NCBI RefSeq assembly: GCF_009764645.1
Contig: NZ_RWIM01000022.1
Span: 33,668-97,667, forward strand
Reading direction: 5' to 3'
DNA: 64,000 bases
Source: Pseudomonas sp. PB106
GTDB lineage: Bacteria > Pseudomonadota > Gammaproteobacteria > Pseudomonadales > Pseudomonadaceae
Numbering within the stretch: position 1 is the first letter of the stretch; the number at the start of each line of letters is the position of its first letter. Below the pieces are notes generated by a model. It made no database searches and was not told the origin of the DNA. It worked only from the letters and a program-made list of their open reading frames with translations. The position numbers and the translations under genes are program-made. Below, piece after piece: positions 28,380-36,490 of this stretch.

Positions 28380-29424
28380 CTTCTGGGGCGTCTTTGATAT
28401 TCACGGTGGCGGTGACGGACATGCCCGGGCGGATCTTGCCGTGCAACGGGTTATCGGCCTTGAAGGTCAGTTTCACCGGAATCCGTTGCACGACTTTGGT
28501 GAAGTTGCCGGTGGCATTGTCCGGTGGTAACAGGCTGAACTGCGCGCCGGACGCGGCGAACAGGCTCTCGACCCGCGCTTCGATTGGCGTGTCACCGTAG
28601 GCATCGAAGGTCAGCTCGGCTTTTTGTCCGGGCTGCATGTGGCCAATCTGGGTTTCCTTGAAGTTGGCCTGCACCCAGATGTCTTCATCCGGAACAATCG
28701 ACAGCAGATAGGCGCCGGCCTGCACCACTTGGCCGTTGCGCGCGGCGCGCTGGCCAACGAGGCCGCTGATCGGCGCATGGATTTCGCTGCGGGTCAGGTT
28801 GAGTTCGGCTTGCGCCAGATCGGCGCGGGCGTTGGCGATCTGCGCGTCGAGGCGCTTGATTTCCGCGTTCAAGGCGTTGACCTGCTGACGCTGGCCTTGT
28901 GCATCGGCCTGCGCCTTGGTCACTTGCGAGCGAGCGATGTGAGTGTCGGCGGCGAGGGTGGTTACGCGCTCTTCGGAAACGTAGCCGGGTTTGCGCAGGG
29001 TTTCGGCGCGCGACAAGTCCATTTGCGAGCGGCCAAGGGTCGCTTGCGTGGTCGCCACTTGCGCATCGCTCGCGGCGATCAGGCTCGATTGCTGGGTCAG
29101 CTTGCTCTGCGCTTGCAGGCGTTCGGCCTCACGGGTGGCGAGGGCGGCATTGGCGCGGTCCACGGCGAGGCGGAAATCATTCGGTTCGAGGCGCACCAGC
29201 AACTGGCCTTTTTCCACGTGCTGATTGTCCTGCACCAGCACTTTATCGATGCGCGCGCTCAATTGGCTCGACACACGGGTGATTTCGCCCTGGACATAGG
29301 CGTTGTCGGTGCTTTCATAAAAGCGTCCCTTGAAAAACCAATGGGCGAAGAAGCCCCCGGCGATCAGCAGGACGAGCAGCAGGAAAATAAACAGGCGACG
29401 CTTGAGTTGGGCAGGCATGGGCAA
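28369..29424 (-). CDS. emrA: EmrA-type membrane-fusion (HlyD family) efflux adaptor
   Basis: 351-residue adaptor. A single N-terminal membrane anchor (LFIFLLLVLLIAGGFFAHWF) is followed by a beta-barrel/lipoyl portion (YVQGEITRVSSQLSARIDKV), a long alpha-helical hairpin rich in coiled-coil heptads (about 85-200), the second lipoyl half (IHAPISGLVGQRAARNGQVVQAG) and a C-terminal barrel (WVQANFKETQIGHMQPGQKAEL). This is the EmrA layout. First gene of the two-gene operon; the 220 bases before it are shared with divergent gltX and hold no gene. No repressor gene adjoins. Confidence 0.88.
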   Translation of the reverse strand: MPMPAQLKRRLFIFLLLVLLIAGGFFAHWFFKGRFYESTDNAYVQGEITRVSSQLSARIDKVLVQDNQHVEKGQLLVRLEPNDFRLAVDRANAALATREAERLQAQSKLTQQSSLIAASDAQVATTQATLGRSQMDLSRAETLRKPGYVSEERVTTLAADTHIARSQVTKAQADAQGQRQQVNALNAEIKRLDAQIANARADLAQAELNLTRSEIHAPISGLVGQRAARNGQVVQAGAYLLSIVPDEDIWVQANFKETQIGHMQPGQKAELTFDAYGDTPIEARVESLFAASGAQFSLLPPDNATGNFTKVVQRIPVKLTFKADNPLHGKIRPGMSVTATVNIKDAPEDGR

Positions 29425-29646
29425 ACTGTAGTTGAGGAATTGTAAGGAAAGTTATCAGCCGGTGAATCTGGCATACAGCCGATAAACGGTAAATGCCATC
29501 CGCTGATATTTACCCATTCACCACGGCTTACGGGCGCTCCAGACGCAAACTTGGCTTAAATGCCCTGCCTGCTGGAGCCGGGCGGGTGTCGCCTGTTACC
29601 ATTCGCCGCTTGATTGTTTTGCTTTTCATTCTTTTCGAGACATGCC

Positions 29647-31128
29647 ATGACCACCGTCCGCACTCGCATCGCGCCATCGCCTACCGGGGATCCCCACGTA
29701 GGTACCGCTTACATCGCATTGTTCAACTACTGCTTTGCCAAGCAGCATGGCGGTGAGTTCATCCTGCGGATCGAAGACACCGACCAGTTGCGTTCGACCC
29801 GCGAGTCCGAACAGCAGATCTTCGACGCCCTGCGCTGGTTGGGTATCGACTGGAGCGAAGGCCCGGACGTTGGCGGCCCGCACGGCCCGTATCGCCAGAG
29901 CGAGCGCGGCGACATTTACCAGAAGTACTGCCAGCAACTGGTCGACATGGGCCATGCGTTCCCATGCTTCTGCACCGCTGAAGAACTCGATCAGATGCGC
30001 GCTGAGCAAATGGCGCGCGGCGAAACCCCGCGCTACGACGGCCGCGCGCTGCTTCTGTCGAAAGAAGAAGTCGCAGCCCGTCTGGCCGCCGGCGAACCCC
30101 ACGTAATCCGCATGAAAGTGCCGAGCGAAGGCGTTTGCGTGGTGCCGGACCTGCTGCGTGGCGACGTCGAGATCCCGTGGGATCGCATGGACATGCAAGT
30201 GCTGATGAAGACCGACGGCCTGCCGACGTACTTCCTCGCCAACGTGGTCGACGACCATTTGATGGGCATCACCCACGTCCTGCGCGGCGAAGAGTGGCTG
30301 CCATCGGCGCCGAAACTGATTCTGCTCTACGAATATTTCGGCTGGGAACAACCAGAGCTGTGCTACATGCCGCTGCTGCGTAACCCGGACAAGAGCAAGC
30401 TGTCCAAGCGCAAGAACCCGACGTCGGTGACGTTCTACGAGCGCATGGGCTTCATGCCTGAGGCCATGCTCAACTACCTCGGTCGCATGGGCTGGTCGAT
30501 GCCGGACGAGCGCGAGAAGTTCTCGCTGCAGGAAATGGTCGACAACTTTGATCTCAAGCGTGTTTCCCTTGGCGGCCCGATCTTCGACATCGAGAAGCTG
30601 TCGTGGCTCAACGGCCAGTGGCTGCGCGATCTGCCGGTGGAAGAGTTTGCCAGCCGCTTGCAGACCTGGGCGTTGAACCCGGAATACATGATGAAGATCG
30701 CGCCGCTGGTTCAGGGTCGTGTTGAAACCTTCAGCCAGGTTGCCCCGCTGGGCGGCTTCTTCTTCGCCGGTGGCGTCAATCCGGATGCCAAGCTGTTCGA
30801 ATCGAAAAAGCTCTCGGGCGATCAGGTTCGTCAGTTGATGCAGTTGATTCTGTGGAAGCTGGAAAGCCTGCGTCAGTGGGAAAAGGACAACATCACCGCA
30901 ACGATTCAGACAGTGGTTGAATCCCTTGAGTTGAAGCTGCGCGATGCGATGCCGCTGATGTTTGCTGCGATCACCGGGCAGGCGAGTTCGGTGTCGGTGC
31001 TCGATGCCATGGAAATCATTGGCCCGGATCTGACCCGTTTCCGTCTGCGTCAGGCGATTGACCTGTTGGGCGGCGTGTCGAAGAAAGAAAACAAAGAGTG
31101 GGAAAAGCTGCTGGGCGCTATCGCTTAA
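29647..31128 (+). CDS. gltX: Glutamyl-tRNA synthetase
   Basis: 493-residue class Ic aminoacyl-tRNA synthetase. The HIGH-type motif is in [16 protein letters not shown], the KMSKS-type motif in [12 protein letters not shown], and [10 protein letters not shown] is typical of GluRS. Zn-region cysteines are present (FPCFCTAEE). Length fits the non-truncated enzyme. ATG 29647 is where conserved sequence begins; upstream in-frame codons have no ribosome site. It is followed, 200 bases on, by an operon containing two tRNA-Glu genes, its own substrate. Confidence 0.97.
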   Translation: MTTVRTRIAPSPTGDPHVGTAYIALFNYCFAKQHGGEFILRIEDTDQLRSTRESEQQIFDALRWLGIDWSEGPDVGGPHGPYRQSERGDIYQKYCQQLVDMGHAFPCFCTAEELDQMRAEQMARGETPRYDGRALLLSKEEVAARLAAGEPHVIRMKVPSEGVCVVPDLLRGDVEIPWDRMDMQVLMKTDGLPTYFLANVVDDHLMGITHVLRGEEWLPSAPKLILLYEYFGWEQPELCYMPLLRNPDKSKLSKRKNPTSVTFYERMGFMPEAMLNYLGRMGWSMPDEREKFSLQEMVDNFDLKRVSLGGPIFDIEKLSWLNGQWLRDLPVEEFASRLQTWALNPEYMMKIAPLVQGRVETFSQVAPLGGFFFAGGVNPDAKLFESKKLSGDQVRQLMQLILWKLESLRQWEKDNITATIQTVVESLELKLRDAMPLMFAAITGQASSVSVLDAMEIIGPDLTRFRLRQAIDLLGGVSKKENKEWEKLLGAIA

Positions 31129-31141
31129 GCGTTTTTGTTCT

Positions 31142-31190
31142 CTGTAGGGGCTGCCGAAGGTTGCGATCTTTTGATCGTGCCTTCGGCGCT
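31142..31190. repeat. Single decayed REP unit, type A
   Basis: One copy of the type A unit (CTGTAGGGGCTGCCGAAGGT, then TGCGATCTTTTGATC) is followed by a partial, broken inverse (GCCTTCGGCGCTTCTCC). The pair has decayed here. Confidence 0.7.
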
Positions 31191-31267
31191 TCTCCCGAAT
31201 TTACGGGGGGAGGGCGGTAAGTGATTGTTATGCCGACGAAAAACTTTGAAAAATTTCAAAAATAAGT

Positions 31268-31296
31268 TTGACAGGCTTTCGATACGCCCTTAAGAT
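31268..31296 (+). promoter_or_regulatory. Strong promoter of the tRNA operon with GC-rich discriminator
   Basis: TTGACA at 31268-31273, a 17-base spacer, then TAAGAT at 31291-31296, followed by TCGCCCCG. A consensus -35, ideal spacing and a GC-rich discriminator are hallmarks of stringently controlled stable-RNA promoters. The start would be near 31303, 27 bases before the first tRNA. Confidence 0.8.
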
Positions 31297-31329
31297 TCGC
31301 CCCGTCCTCAGCGATGACATCAACGATGA

Positions 31330-31405
31330 GGGGCTATAGCTCAGCTGGGAGAGCGCCTGCATGGCATGCAGGAGGTCAACGGTTCGATCCCGTTTAGCTC
31401 CACCA
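31330..31405 (+). tRNA. tRNA-Ala (anticodon GGC), copy 1
   Basis: 76 bases with encoded CCA. Acceptor arms GGGGCTA/TAGCTCC; anticodon loop ATGGCAT gives GGC; T-arm AACGGTTCGATCCCGTT. It differs from copy 2 at the last acceptor pair and in the T-stem, each change compensated. Confidence 0.96.
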
Positions 31406-31484
31406 ATTTACACTTCAAGGCCTGGCCACACCGGCTTTGAAGCGATCAACACTCAGCGTTGATCAGTTGTATAGAAGGGTTTGC
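31406..31484 (+). other. Structured tRNA spacer 1
   Basis: Two hairpins: 31414-31441 (TTCAAGGCC with GGCTTTGAA) and 31444-31464 (GATCAAC with GTTGATC). The same two hairpins occur in spacer 2 with compensating base changes. They may guide precursor processing. Confidence 0.55.
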
Positions 31485-31560
31485 GTCCCCTTCGTCTAGT
31501 GGCCTAGGACACCGCCCTTTCACGGCGGTAACAGGGGTTCGAGTCCCCTAGGGGACGCCA
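31485..31560 (+). tRNA. tRNA-Glu (anticodon TTC), copy 1
   Basis: 76 bases with encoded CCA. Acceptor GTCCCCT/AGGGGAC, anticodon loop CTTTCAC, T-loop GGTTCGAGTCC. Identical in sequence to copy 2. Confidence 0.97.
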
Positions 31561-31613
31561 GTTTTACAGAAGCGATGTTGCAAAATGTCGCTCCGCCGCG
31601 AGGCGAAAAATCC

Positions 31614-31689
31614 GGGGCTTTAGCTCAGCTGGGAGAGCGCCTGCATGGCATGCAGGAGGTCAGCGGTTCGATCCCGCTAAGCTCCACCA
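31614..31689 (+). tRNA. tRNA-Ala (anticodon GGC), copy 2
   Basis: 76 bases with encoded CCA. Acceptor arms GGGGCTT/AAGCTCC; anticodon GGC; T-arm AGCGGTTCGATCCCGCT. Compared with copy 1, an acceptor pair is swapped from A-T to T-A and a T-stem A-T pair has become G-C. Confidence 0.96.
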
Positions 31690-31768
31690 ATTTACACGTT
31701 CAAGGTCTGGCCACACCGGCCTTGAATCGATCAGCTCTCAGCACTGATCAGTTGTATAGAAGGTTTGT
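31690..31768 (+). other. Structured tRNA spacer 2
   Basis: Hairpins at 31699-31726 (TTCAAGGTC with GGCCTTGAA) and 31729-31749 (GATCAG with CTGATC), matching spacer 1 in position and carrying paired substitutions that keep the stems. Confidence 0.55.
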
Positions 31769-31844
31769 GTCCCCTTCGTCTAGTGGCCTAGGACACCGCC
31801 CTTTCACGGCGGTAACAGGGGTTCGAGTCCCCTAGGGGACGCCA
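31769..31844 (+). tRNA. tRNA-Glu (anticodon TTC), copy 2
   Basis: 76 bases with encoded CCA, identical to the copy at 31485. Last gene of the Ala-Glu-Ala-Glu operon; a terminator follows. Confidence 0.97.
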
Positions 31845-31870
31845 CGATTACCCGCTCTGCGGGATTTTAT

Positions 31871-31905
31871 AAGGGTCATTCAATTATTGAATGGCCCTTT
31901 TGTTT
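31871..31905 (+). terminator. Terminator of the tRNA operon
   Basis: AAGGGTCATTCAA and TTGAATGGCCCTT form a 13-base-pair stem (one G-U) with a TTA loop, followed by TTTGTTTG. Confidence 0.88.
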
Positions 31906-31990
31906 GTCTGGCGTTTGGCCAACTCTCCTTCTTCCTTACACTGTGCTTCAGACCAGCGGTCATATTCTTGACTTGCAGATTATTATTATG

Positions 31991-32017
31991 CGAATAATAT
32001 TCTAATCGTAATATTCG
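31991..32017. promoter_or_regulatory. Putative autoregulatory operator of the TetR gene
   Basis: CGAATAATATTC followed by TAATCG and TAATATTCG: outer arms CGAATA/TATTCG, and an inner palindrome GAATA-A-TATTC at 31992-32002. It lies within 35 bases of the start codon, where TetR proteins commonly repress themselves. Confidence 0.45.
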
Positions 32018-32026
32018 GAGGCAACG

Positions 32027-32566
32027 ATGAACGATAAAAAAGCTCAAACCCGCGAACGCATCCTCAAGGCTGCCAGCGCCGCACTGATTCAGCGTGGCCC
32101 GGCCGATCCGAGCGTGGGCGAAGTAATGGGCGCAGCCGGCCTGACCGTCGGCGGCTTCTATGCACACTTCGAAAGCAAGGACGCCATGATGCTCGAAGCG
32201 TTCAAGCAATTGCTCGGTCGCCGCCGCGACCTGATTGCCGACATGGACGCCGAACTGACTGGAGAAGAGCGCCGCGCCTTGGTGGCTGCGTTCTACCTGT
32301 CGCGCAAACACCGTGATTCGAGTGACGCGGCATGCCCAATCCCGGCGTCTATCGGCGAATTGGGCCGCTTGCCGGAATCGTTCCGCATCGCGCTGAACGA
32401 ACACCTGGAGTTGATGATTGCGCAGTTGGCGTCCAGCCCCGAGGACACCGACAAAGCTTTGGCCGACGTGGCCTTGATGGTGGGAGGTCTGGCACTCGCA
32501 AGAGCGCTCGGCCCGGGAGATTTGTCTGATCGATTGCTGCGCGCTGCCAAGTCGGCGGTGCGTTGA
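32027..32566 (+). CDS. TetR family transcriptional regulator
   Basis: 179-residue repressor. The N-terminal TetR helix-turn-helix is clear (RERILKAASAALIQRG, then VGEVMGAAGLTVGGFYAHFESKDAM at about 30-55). The C-terminal ligand-binding half is all-helical, with a Cys-Pro (AACPIPASIGEL) typical of the TetR_C_33-like subgroup. Ribosome site CGGAGG precedes ATG 32027. A palindrome in its leader suggests autoregulation. The hydrolase and thioesterase genes downstream on the same strand (30-base and 46-base gaps) are its probable targets or operon partners. Inducer unknown. Confidence 0.88.
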   Translation: MNDKKAQTRERILKAASAALIQRGPADPSVGEVMGAAGLTVGGFYAHFESKDAMMLEAFKQLLGRRRDLIADMDAELTGEERRALVAAFYLSRKHRDSSDAACPIPASIGELGRLPESFRIALNEHLELMIAQLASSPEDTDKALADVALMVGGLALARALGPGDLSDRLLRAAKSAVR

Positions 32567-32596
32567 CCTGAAGGCAGCAAGCCTGAGGAGAGAGCG

Positions 32597-33430
32597 ATGA
32601 ACACGTTGAAGTGGGTTCGTGGCGTTAATGGCACCTTGGGCTGGATTGCACCGCAACGGGTGGCGAGCAAGATGCGTCTTGCTTTCATGACGCCGCGCGC
32701 GCTGCCGCTGCGTGATTGGGAACTGCCGATGCTGGCCAGCGCAGAGCGCATCACCTTGCGTTTCGGTCTTTCAGCGCTGCGCTGGGGCCAGGGTCCTGCG
32801 GTGCTGCTGATGCACGGTTGGGAAGGGCGCCCCACTCAGTTCGCCGCGCTGATCACTGCACTGGTTGACGCCGGTTACACGGTTATTGCCCTCGATGGCC
32901 CGGCTCACGGTCGTTCACCTGGGCGCGAAGCTAACGTTGTTTTATTCGCCCGCGCCATGCTCGAGGCGGCCGCCGAGCTGCCGCCCCTGCAAGCGGTGAT
33001 CGGTCACTCCATGGGCGGCGCCAGCGCGATGCTCGCCGTGCAATTGGGCTTGCGCACTGAAACCCTTGTCAGCATCGCCGCGCCAGCGCGCATTCTCGGC
33101 GTACTGCGCGGATTTGCCCGCTATGTCGGCATGCCGCCCAGAGCGCGTTCAGCGTTTATTCGCCAGGTCGAGCAAGACGTCGGTATGCGCGCCGCTACCC
33201 TCGACGTCGCCCACTATCAACTGGATATGCCCGGCCTGATCGTGCATGCCGAGGACGATAACTTCGTCTCGGTCAAAGAATCGCAACTGATCCACGAATC
33301 CTGGTTCGACAGCCGCTTGTTGCGGCTTGAGGGCGGTGGTCATCAGCGCGTGCTCGCCGACCCGCGAGTGATTGATGGCGTGTTATCACTGTTGGCCGGT
33401 CGCAGCCTGCAGGCGCGCCAATCGGCGTGA
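32597..33430 (+). CDS. Alpha/beta-fold hydrolase
   Basis: 277-residue serine hydrolase. Oxyanion motif LLMHGWEGRP, nucleophile elbow GHSMGG with S138, acid residue in LIVHAEDDNFVS and catalytic His in EGGGHQRVL make a complete triad. No signal peptide. GAGGAG upstream of ATG 32597 supports the start. It lies between the TetR gene and a hot-dog thioesterase, and may act on acyl esters or thioesters; substrate not predictable. Confidence 0.85.
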   Translation: MNTLKWVRGVNGTLGWIAPQRVASKMRLAFMTPRALPLRDWELPMLASAERITLRFGLSALRWGQGPAVLLMHGWEGRPTQFAALITALVDAGYTVIALDGPAHGRSPGREANVVLFARAMLEAAAELPPLQAVIGHSMGGASAMLAVQLGLRTETLVSIAAPARILGVLRGFARYVGMPPRARSAFIRQVEQDVGMRAATLDVAHYQLDMPGLIVHAEDDNFVSVKESQLIHESWFDSRLLRLEGGGHQRVLADPRVIDGVLSLLAGRSLQARQSA

Positions 33431-33476
33431 GCTCCGTTACACTGCCCGGGTTGAATACATTGACCGGGAGTGGGGC

Positions 33477-33914
33477 ATGGGCTGGGATCGGGCAACGCCG
33501 TTTACCATTGATCTGCAAGTAGGCGCCGAAGACATCGACGGGCTGGGCCACGCGAACAACGCGGTGTACGTGACCTGGCTCGAACGCTGTGCCTGGCGCC
33601 ACTCGCAGCGTCTGGGTCTGGATCTGGTCGAATACCGACGTCTGGATCGGGCGATGGCCGTCGTGCGTCACGAAATCGATTATCTGGCCGCCGCCTATGA
33701 AGGCGACGAGTTGCAATTGGCGACGTGGATCGTCGATTGGGATCAGCGTCTGAAGATGACCCGGCATTTCCAGCTCAAGCGCCCGAGCGACAACACCACG
33801 CTGTTGCGCGCGCAAACCACGTTTGTCTGCATCGAACTGTCGACGGGCAAGCCGAAGCGCATGCCAGCGGAGTTCATCGAAGGTTACGGCCCGGCAATCC
33901 AAGTCCCGGCCTGA
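33477..33914 (+). CDS. Acyl-CoA thioesterase (4HBT, hot-dog fold)
   Basis: 145-residue single hot-dog domain of the YbgC/4-hydroxybenzoyl-CoA thioesterase type. The active-site segment DIDGLGHANNAVYVTWLE has the D-x(3)-GH-x-NN-x-x-Y pattern, then RHEIDYLAAAYEGDEL and the closing strands. Normal length. GGGAG a few bases before ATG 33477 fixes the start; an upstream frame extension overlaps the hydrolase gene without homology. It probably shares a transcript with the hydrolase. Substrate chain length unknown. Confidence 0.85.
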   Translation: MGWDRATPFTIDLQVGAEDIDGLGHANNAVYVTWLERCAWRHSQRLGLDLVEYRRLDRAMAVVRHEIDYLAAAYEGDELQLATWIVDWDQRLKMTRHFQLKRPSDNTTLLRAQTTFVCIELSTGKPKRMPAEFIEGYGPAIQVPA

Positions 33915-33920
33915 CACAAT

Positions 33921-34010
33921 CCCTGTAGGAGCTGCCGAAGGCTGCGATCTTTTGATCTTGATTCTAAAAAACAACATAAAAAGATCGCAGCCTTCGGCAG
34001 CTCCTACAGG
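33921..34010. repeat. REP doublet, type A, inverted pair
   Basis: Two inverted copies of the CTGTAGGAGCTGCCGAAGGC unit around an A/T-rich centre; a near-perfect long hairpin between the thioesterase and dusC. Confidence 0.9.
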
Positions 34011-34079
34011 TGGTCGTGGGTTTAAGCCGCTCAATCCAGTAAACTGCCCCACGTTTTTTCCTCAAGTAGTGTTTTTCCC

Positions 34080-35039
34080 ATGCAAATTGCTCTGGCGCCC
34101 ATGGAGGGGTTGGTCGACGACATCCTTCGCGACGTGCTGACCCGCGTTGGCGGCATCGATTGGTGCGTGACCGAATTCATTCGGGTCAACGATCAGTTGC
34201 TCACGCCGGCCTATTTCCACAAGTTCGGCCCGGAGCTGCTCAACGGTGCCCGCACCGCGTCTGGTGTGCCGCTGCGCGTGCAATTGCTCGGCTCCGATCC
34301 AGTCTGCCTGGCGGAAAACGCTGCACTGGCGTGCGAGTTGGGCTCCGAAGTGATCGACCTCAACTTCGGTTGCCCGGCCAAGACCGTTAACAAGTCCCGT
34401 GGCGGCGCCGTGCTGCTGAAGGAGCCCGAGCTGCTCAATCAGATCGTCGAACACGTGCGCCGTGCCGTCCCTGCGCACATTCCCGTTACCGCGAAAATGC
34501 GCCTCGGCTTCGACAGTCCGGACGGTTCGTTGGTTTGCGCTACAGCATTGGCTGAAGGTGGCGCCGAGCACATCGTGGTTCACGCTCGAACCAAAATGGA
34601 CGGCTACAAACCGCCCGCGCATTGGGAGTGGATTCCGCGCGTACAAGACGTGGTCAAAGTCCCGGTGTTCGCCAACGGTGATATCTGGAGCGTCGAAGAC
34701 TGGCGCCGTTGCCGCGAAATCAGTGGCGTTGAAGACATCATGCTCGGTCGCGGTCTGGTGTCGCGTCCGGATCTGGCCAAGCAAATCGCTGCTGCACGCG
34801 CCGGTGAAGAAGTCGTCGAAATGACCTGGGCAGAACTGATGCCGCTGATTCAGGATTTCTGGCTGCAAGCCAAAGCACAAATGACCGCCCGCCAATCGCC
34901 GGGCCGTTTGAAACAATGGCTGGCGATGCTGACCCGCAATTATCCAGAGGCAACCGAGCTGTTTACCGTGCTGCGGCGCGAGACTGAGCCGGATCATGTC
35001 TCGCGTTTGCTCGGTCTGCCAGTCGCCGAAGCAGCCTGA
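34080..35039 (+). CDS. dusC: tRNA-dihydrouridine(16) synthase
   Basis: 319-residue FMN enzyme that reduces uridine in the tRNA D-loop. The Dus core is clear: [16 protein letters not shown] at the N-terminus, catalytic C98 in [41 protein letters not shown] and [17 protein letters not shown] for phosphate binding. MEGLVD and the overall length place it in the DusC branch rather than DusA/B. It is followed by ibpA but ends before the heat-shock promoter. Confidence 0.92.
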   Translation: MQIALAPMEGLVDDILRDVLTRVGGIDWCVTEFIRVNDQLLTPAYFHKFGPELLNGARTASGVPLRVQLLGSDPVCLAENAALACELGSEVIDLNFGCPAKTVNKSRGGAVLLKEPELLNQIVEHVRRAVPAHIPVTAKMRLGFDSPDGSLVCATALAEGGAEHIVVHARTKMDGYKPPAHWEWIPRVQDVVKVPVFANGDIWSVEDWRRCREISGVEDIMLGRGLVSRPDLAKQIAAARAGEEVVEMTWAELMPLIQDFWLQAKAQMTARQSPGRLKQWLAMLTRNYPEATELFTVLRRETEPDHVSRLLGLPVAEAA

Positions 35040-35059
35040 AAAAAATCTGCAAATAATCT

Positions 35060-35087
35060 CTTGAAATCATTTCAGCGGTCCCTATTT
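35060..35087 (+). promoter_or_regulatory. Sigma-32 (heat-shock) promoter of ibpA
   Basis: CTTGAAA at 35060-35066 and CCCTATTT at 35080-35087, 13 bases apart, match the RpoH consensus (CTTGAAA, 11-15 bases, CCCCAT-x-T). Transcription would begin near 35093, giving a leader of about 68 bases. Confidence 0.82.
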
Positions 35088-35097
35088 AAGGGTTACG

Positions 35098-35151
35098 CGA
35101 TGCCGAATTCGGGTCGCGGAGATAGAAAACCTTGCTGATTTTTTTCAGGAG
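35098..35151 (+). promoter_or_regulatory. ROSE-type RNA thermometer in the ibpA leader
   Basis: The ribosome site (AGGAG at 35147-35151) is paired: CTTGCTGA (35131-35138) pairs with TCAGGAG (35145-35151), leaving one bulged G in the upper strand and a U-only loop. This U-U-G-C-U against A-G-G-A arrangement with a bulged G is the conserved ROSE core. A separate hairpin (CGATGCCGAATTCGGGTCG, 35098-35116) lies upstream. Heat would melt the stem and free the site. Confidence 0.75.
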
Positions 35152-35160
35152 ATTTGCACC

Positions 35161-35607
35161 ATGAGTACCGCATTTTCCCTCGCGCCACTGTTTCGTTCCT
35201 CGGTAGGTTTCGACCGTTTCAACGACCTGTTTGAGACCGCTTTGCGCAACGAGCCAGGCAGCAGCTACCCACCTTACAACGTCGAAAAGCACGGTGATGA
35301 TCAGTACCGCATCGTCGTAGCGGCAGCCGGTTTCCAGGAAGAAGACCTGGAGCTGCAAGTCGAAAAGGGTGTGCTGACCATCAGTGGCGGCAAGCGTGAC
35401 GCCAACGAAGGCGTGACCTTCCTGCACCAGGGCATCGCCCAGCGTGCGTTCAAGCTGTCCTTCCGTCTGGCTGATCACATCGAGATCAAGGCCGCGGATC
35501 TGAAAAACGGCCTACTGAGCATCGACCTGTTGCGAGTGATCCCGGAAGAAGCGAAAGCCAAGCGCATCCCGATCAATGGGGTGGAGAAGCCGGCGTTGCA
35601 GCACTGA
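35161..35607 (+). CDS. ibpA: Small heat-shock protein, IbpA type
   Basis: 148-residue Hsp20/alpha-crystallin chaperone. The N-terminal arm (LAPLFRSSVGFDRFNDLFE) precedes the alpha-crystallin domain (YPPYNVEKHGDDQYRIVVAAAGF to GLLSIDLLRVIPEE); the C-terminal tail holds the I-x-I anchor (RIPI). It holds unfolded proteins for later refolding. Expression appears doubly heat-controlled, by the sigma-32 promoter and the ROSE thermometer just upstream. A terminator follows. It adjoins an HscC/J-protein block. Confidence 0.95.
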   Translation: MSTAFSLAPLFRSSVGFDRFNDLFETALRNEPGSSYPPYNVEKHGDDQYRIVVAAAGFQEEDLELQVEKGVLTISGGKRDANEGVTFLHQGIAQRAFKLSFRLADHIEIKAADLKNGLLSIDLLRVIPEEAKAKRIPINGVEKPALQH

Positions 35608-35656
35608 GTCATGTGCCGTAACACAATCGTCTGATCAGACGATGAGCCGCTGAATG

Positions 35657-35685
35657 AAGGCCCCGATACGTCGGGGCCTTTTTTT
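35657..35685 (+). terminator. Terminator of ibpA
   Basis: AAGGCCCCGA and TCGGGGCCTT form a 10-base-pair stem followed by TTTTTTG. Confidence 0.9.
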
Positions 35686-35794
35686 GCGCGCAAGAAAACC
35701 GTTGTTCGGCTTTGCCGCTGGCGGCGGTTTCTCTACAATCCGCGGCAGTTTTGCCGACCCCCATTCCTCACCGGTCGGCCTGGAGCCTTTTTTC

Positions 35795-36490
35795 ATGGAC
35801 GAGATTCAACAGCGCTGGCTGTGCGCCCTGTCTGCGCCAATGGCGGCGATCAATACCGGCGCCAGCTACGACGACCCGGCCTTCTGCAACGATCGCTACA
35901 TCGATCTGCAGAACAGTTGGGGTATCGATGATCGTGGGCAATTGTTCGACATGCTCGAACGGATGACCGACGACGGCCATGCCAAACACCTCAGCGCGGC
36001 CTATTTGGCGTGGCAACGTTGTCTGCCGACTGAATGGCAGGCCTTGCTTGAAGATCTCTCCTCCCGTGAACGGGTCCTGCATGAGTTTGCCAGCCGCACG
36101 TTCGGCAGTTGCGGGCCGGGTGGGATATTGTCCTGGGACTATGGCCGCATGGGCTTTCTCTTGCGTTGCGCGGTGCGCAATCAGTGGATCGACCTGGACG
36201 AAAGCAATTGGCTGCACAGCCGATTGGCCCTCAGAGCGCAATTTCACTACGGTAGCTGGATGGCGTATTTCGATGGCTTTGTGGTGGGCCGGACCTTCTG
36301 GTCCTGCCTGAGCGCCAGCGACGATGAGCTTGCGCATGAGCTGGACCGACAAGGCGCCAACGCCCTTAATGTGCGAATTGCCCGTGGGCTTGCCGAGAAC
36401 ATTCCTCAGTTCCTTGCTGATTTGCCGTGGCACATGGAAATCGATTTGCCGTCACGCCCGGCATCGCTCAAGGAGTTCGACTGGTCATGA
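35795..36490 (+). CDS. DUF1266 domain protein, YbeU-like
   Basis: 231-residue soluble protein. The pattern NSWGIDDRGQLFDMLERMTDDGHAKHL and the later WDYGRMGFLLRCAVRNQWID are typical of DUF1266, the domain found in the E. coli YbeU/YbeR group beside hscC. GGAG nine bases before ATG 35795 fixes the start; an upstream frame extension passes through the ibpA terminator. Its TGA overlaps the ATG of the next gene (ATGA), so the two are translationally coupled. No catalytic motif known; likely a partner in the HscC chaperone system by context. Confidence 0.75.
   Translation: MDEIQQRWLCALSAPMAAINTGASYDDPAFCNDRYIDLQNSWGIDDRGQLFDMLERMTDDGHAKHLSAAYLAWQRCLPTEWQALLEDLSSRERVLHEFASRTFGSCGPGGILSWDYGRMGFLLRCAVRNQWIDLDESNWLHSRLALRAQFHYGSWMAYFDGFVVGRTFWSCLSASDDELAHELDRQGANALNVRIARGLAENIPQFLADLPWHMEIDLPSRPASLKEFDWS

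Noticed and set aside
31330..31844. Ala-Glu-Ala-Glu repeat as an assembly duplication
   Set aside because: The copies differ at many spacer positions and in tRNA-Ala, with compensating changes, so they are old natural duplicates.
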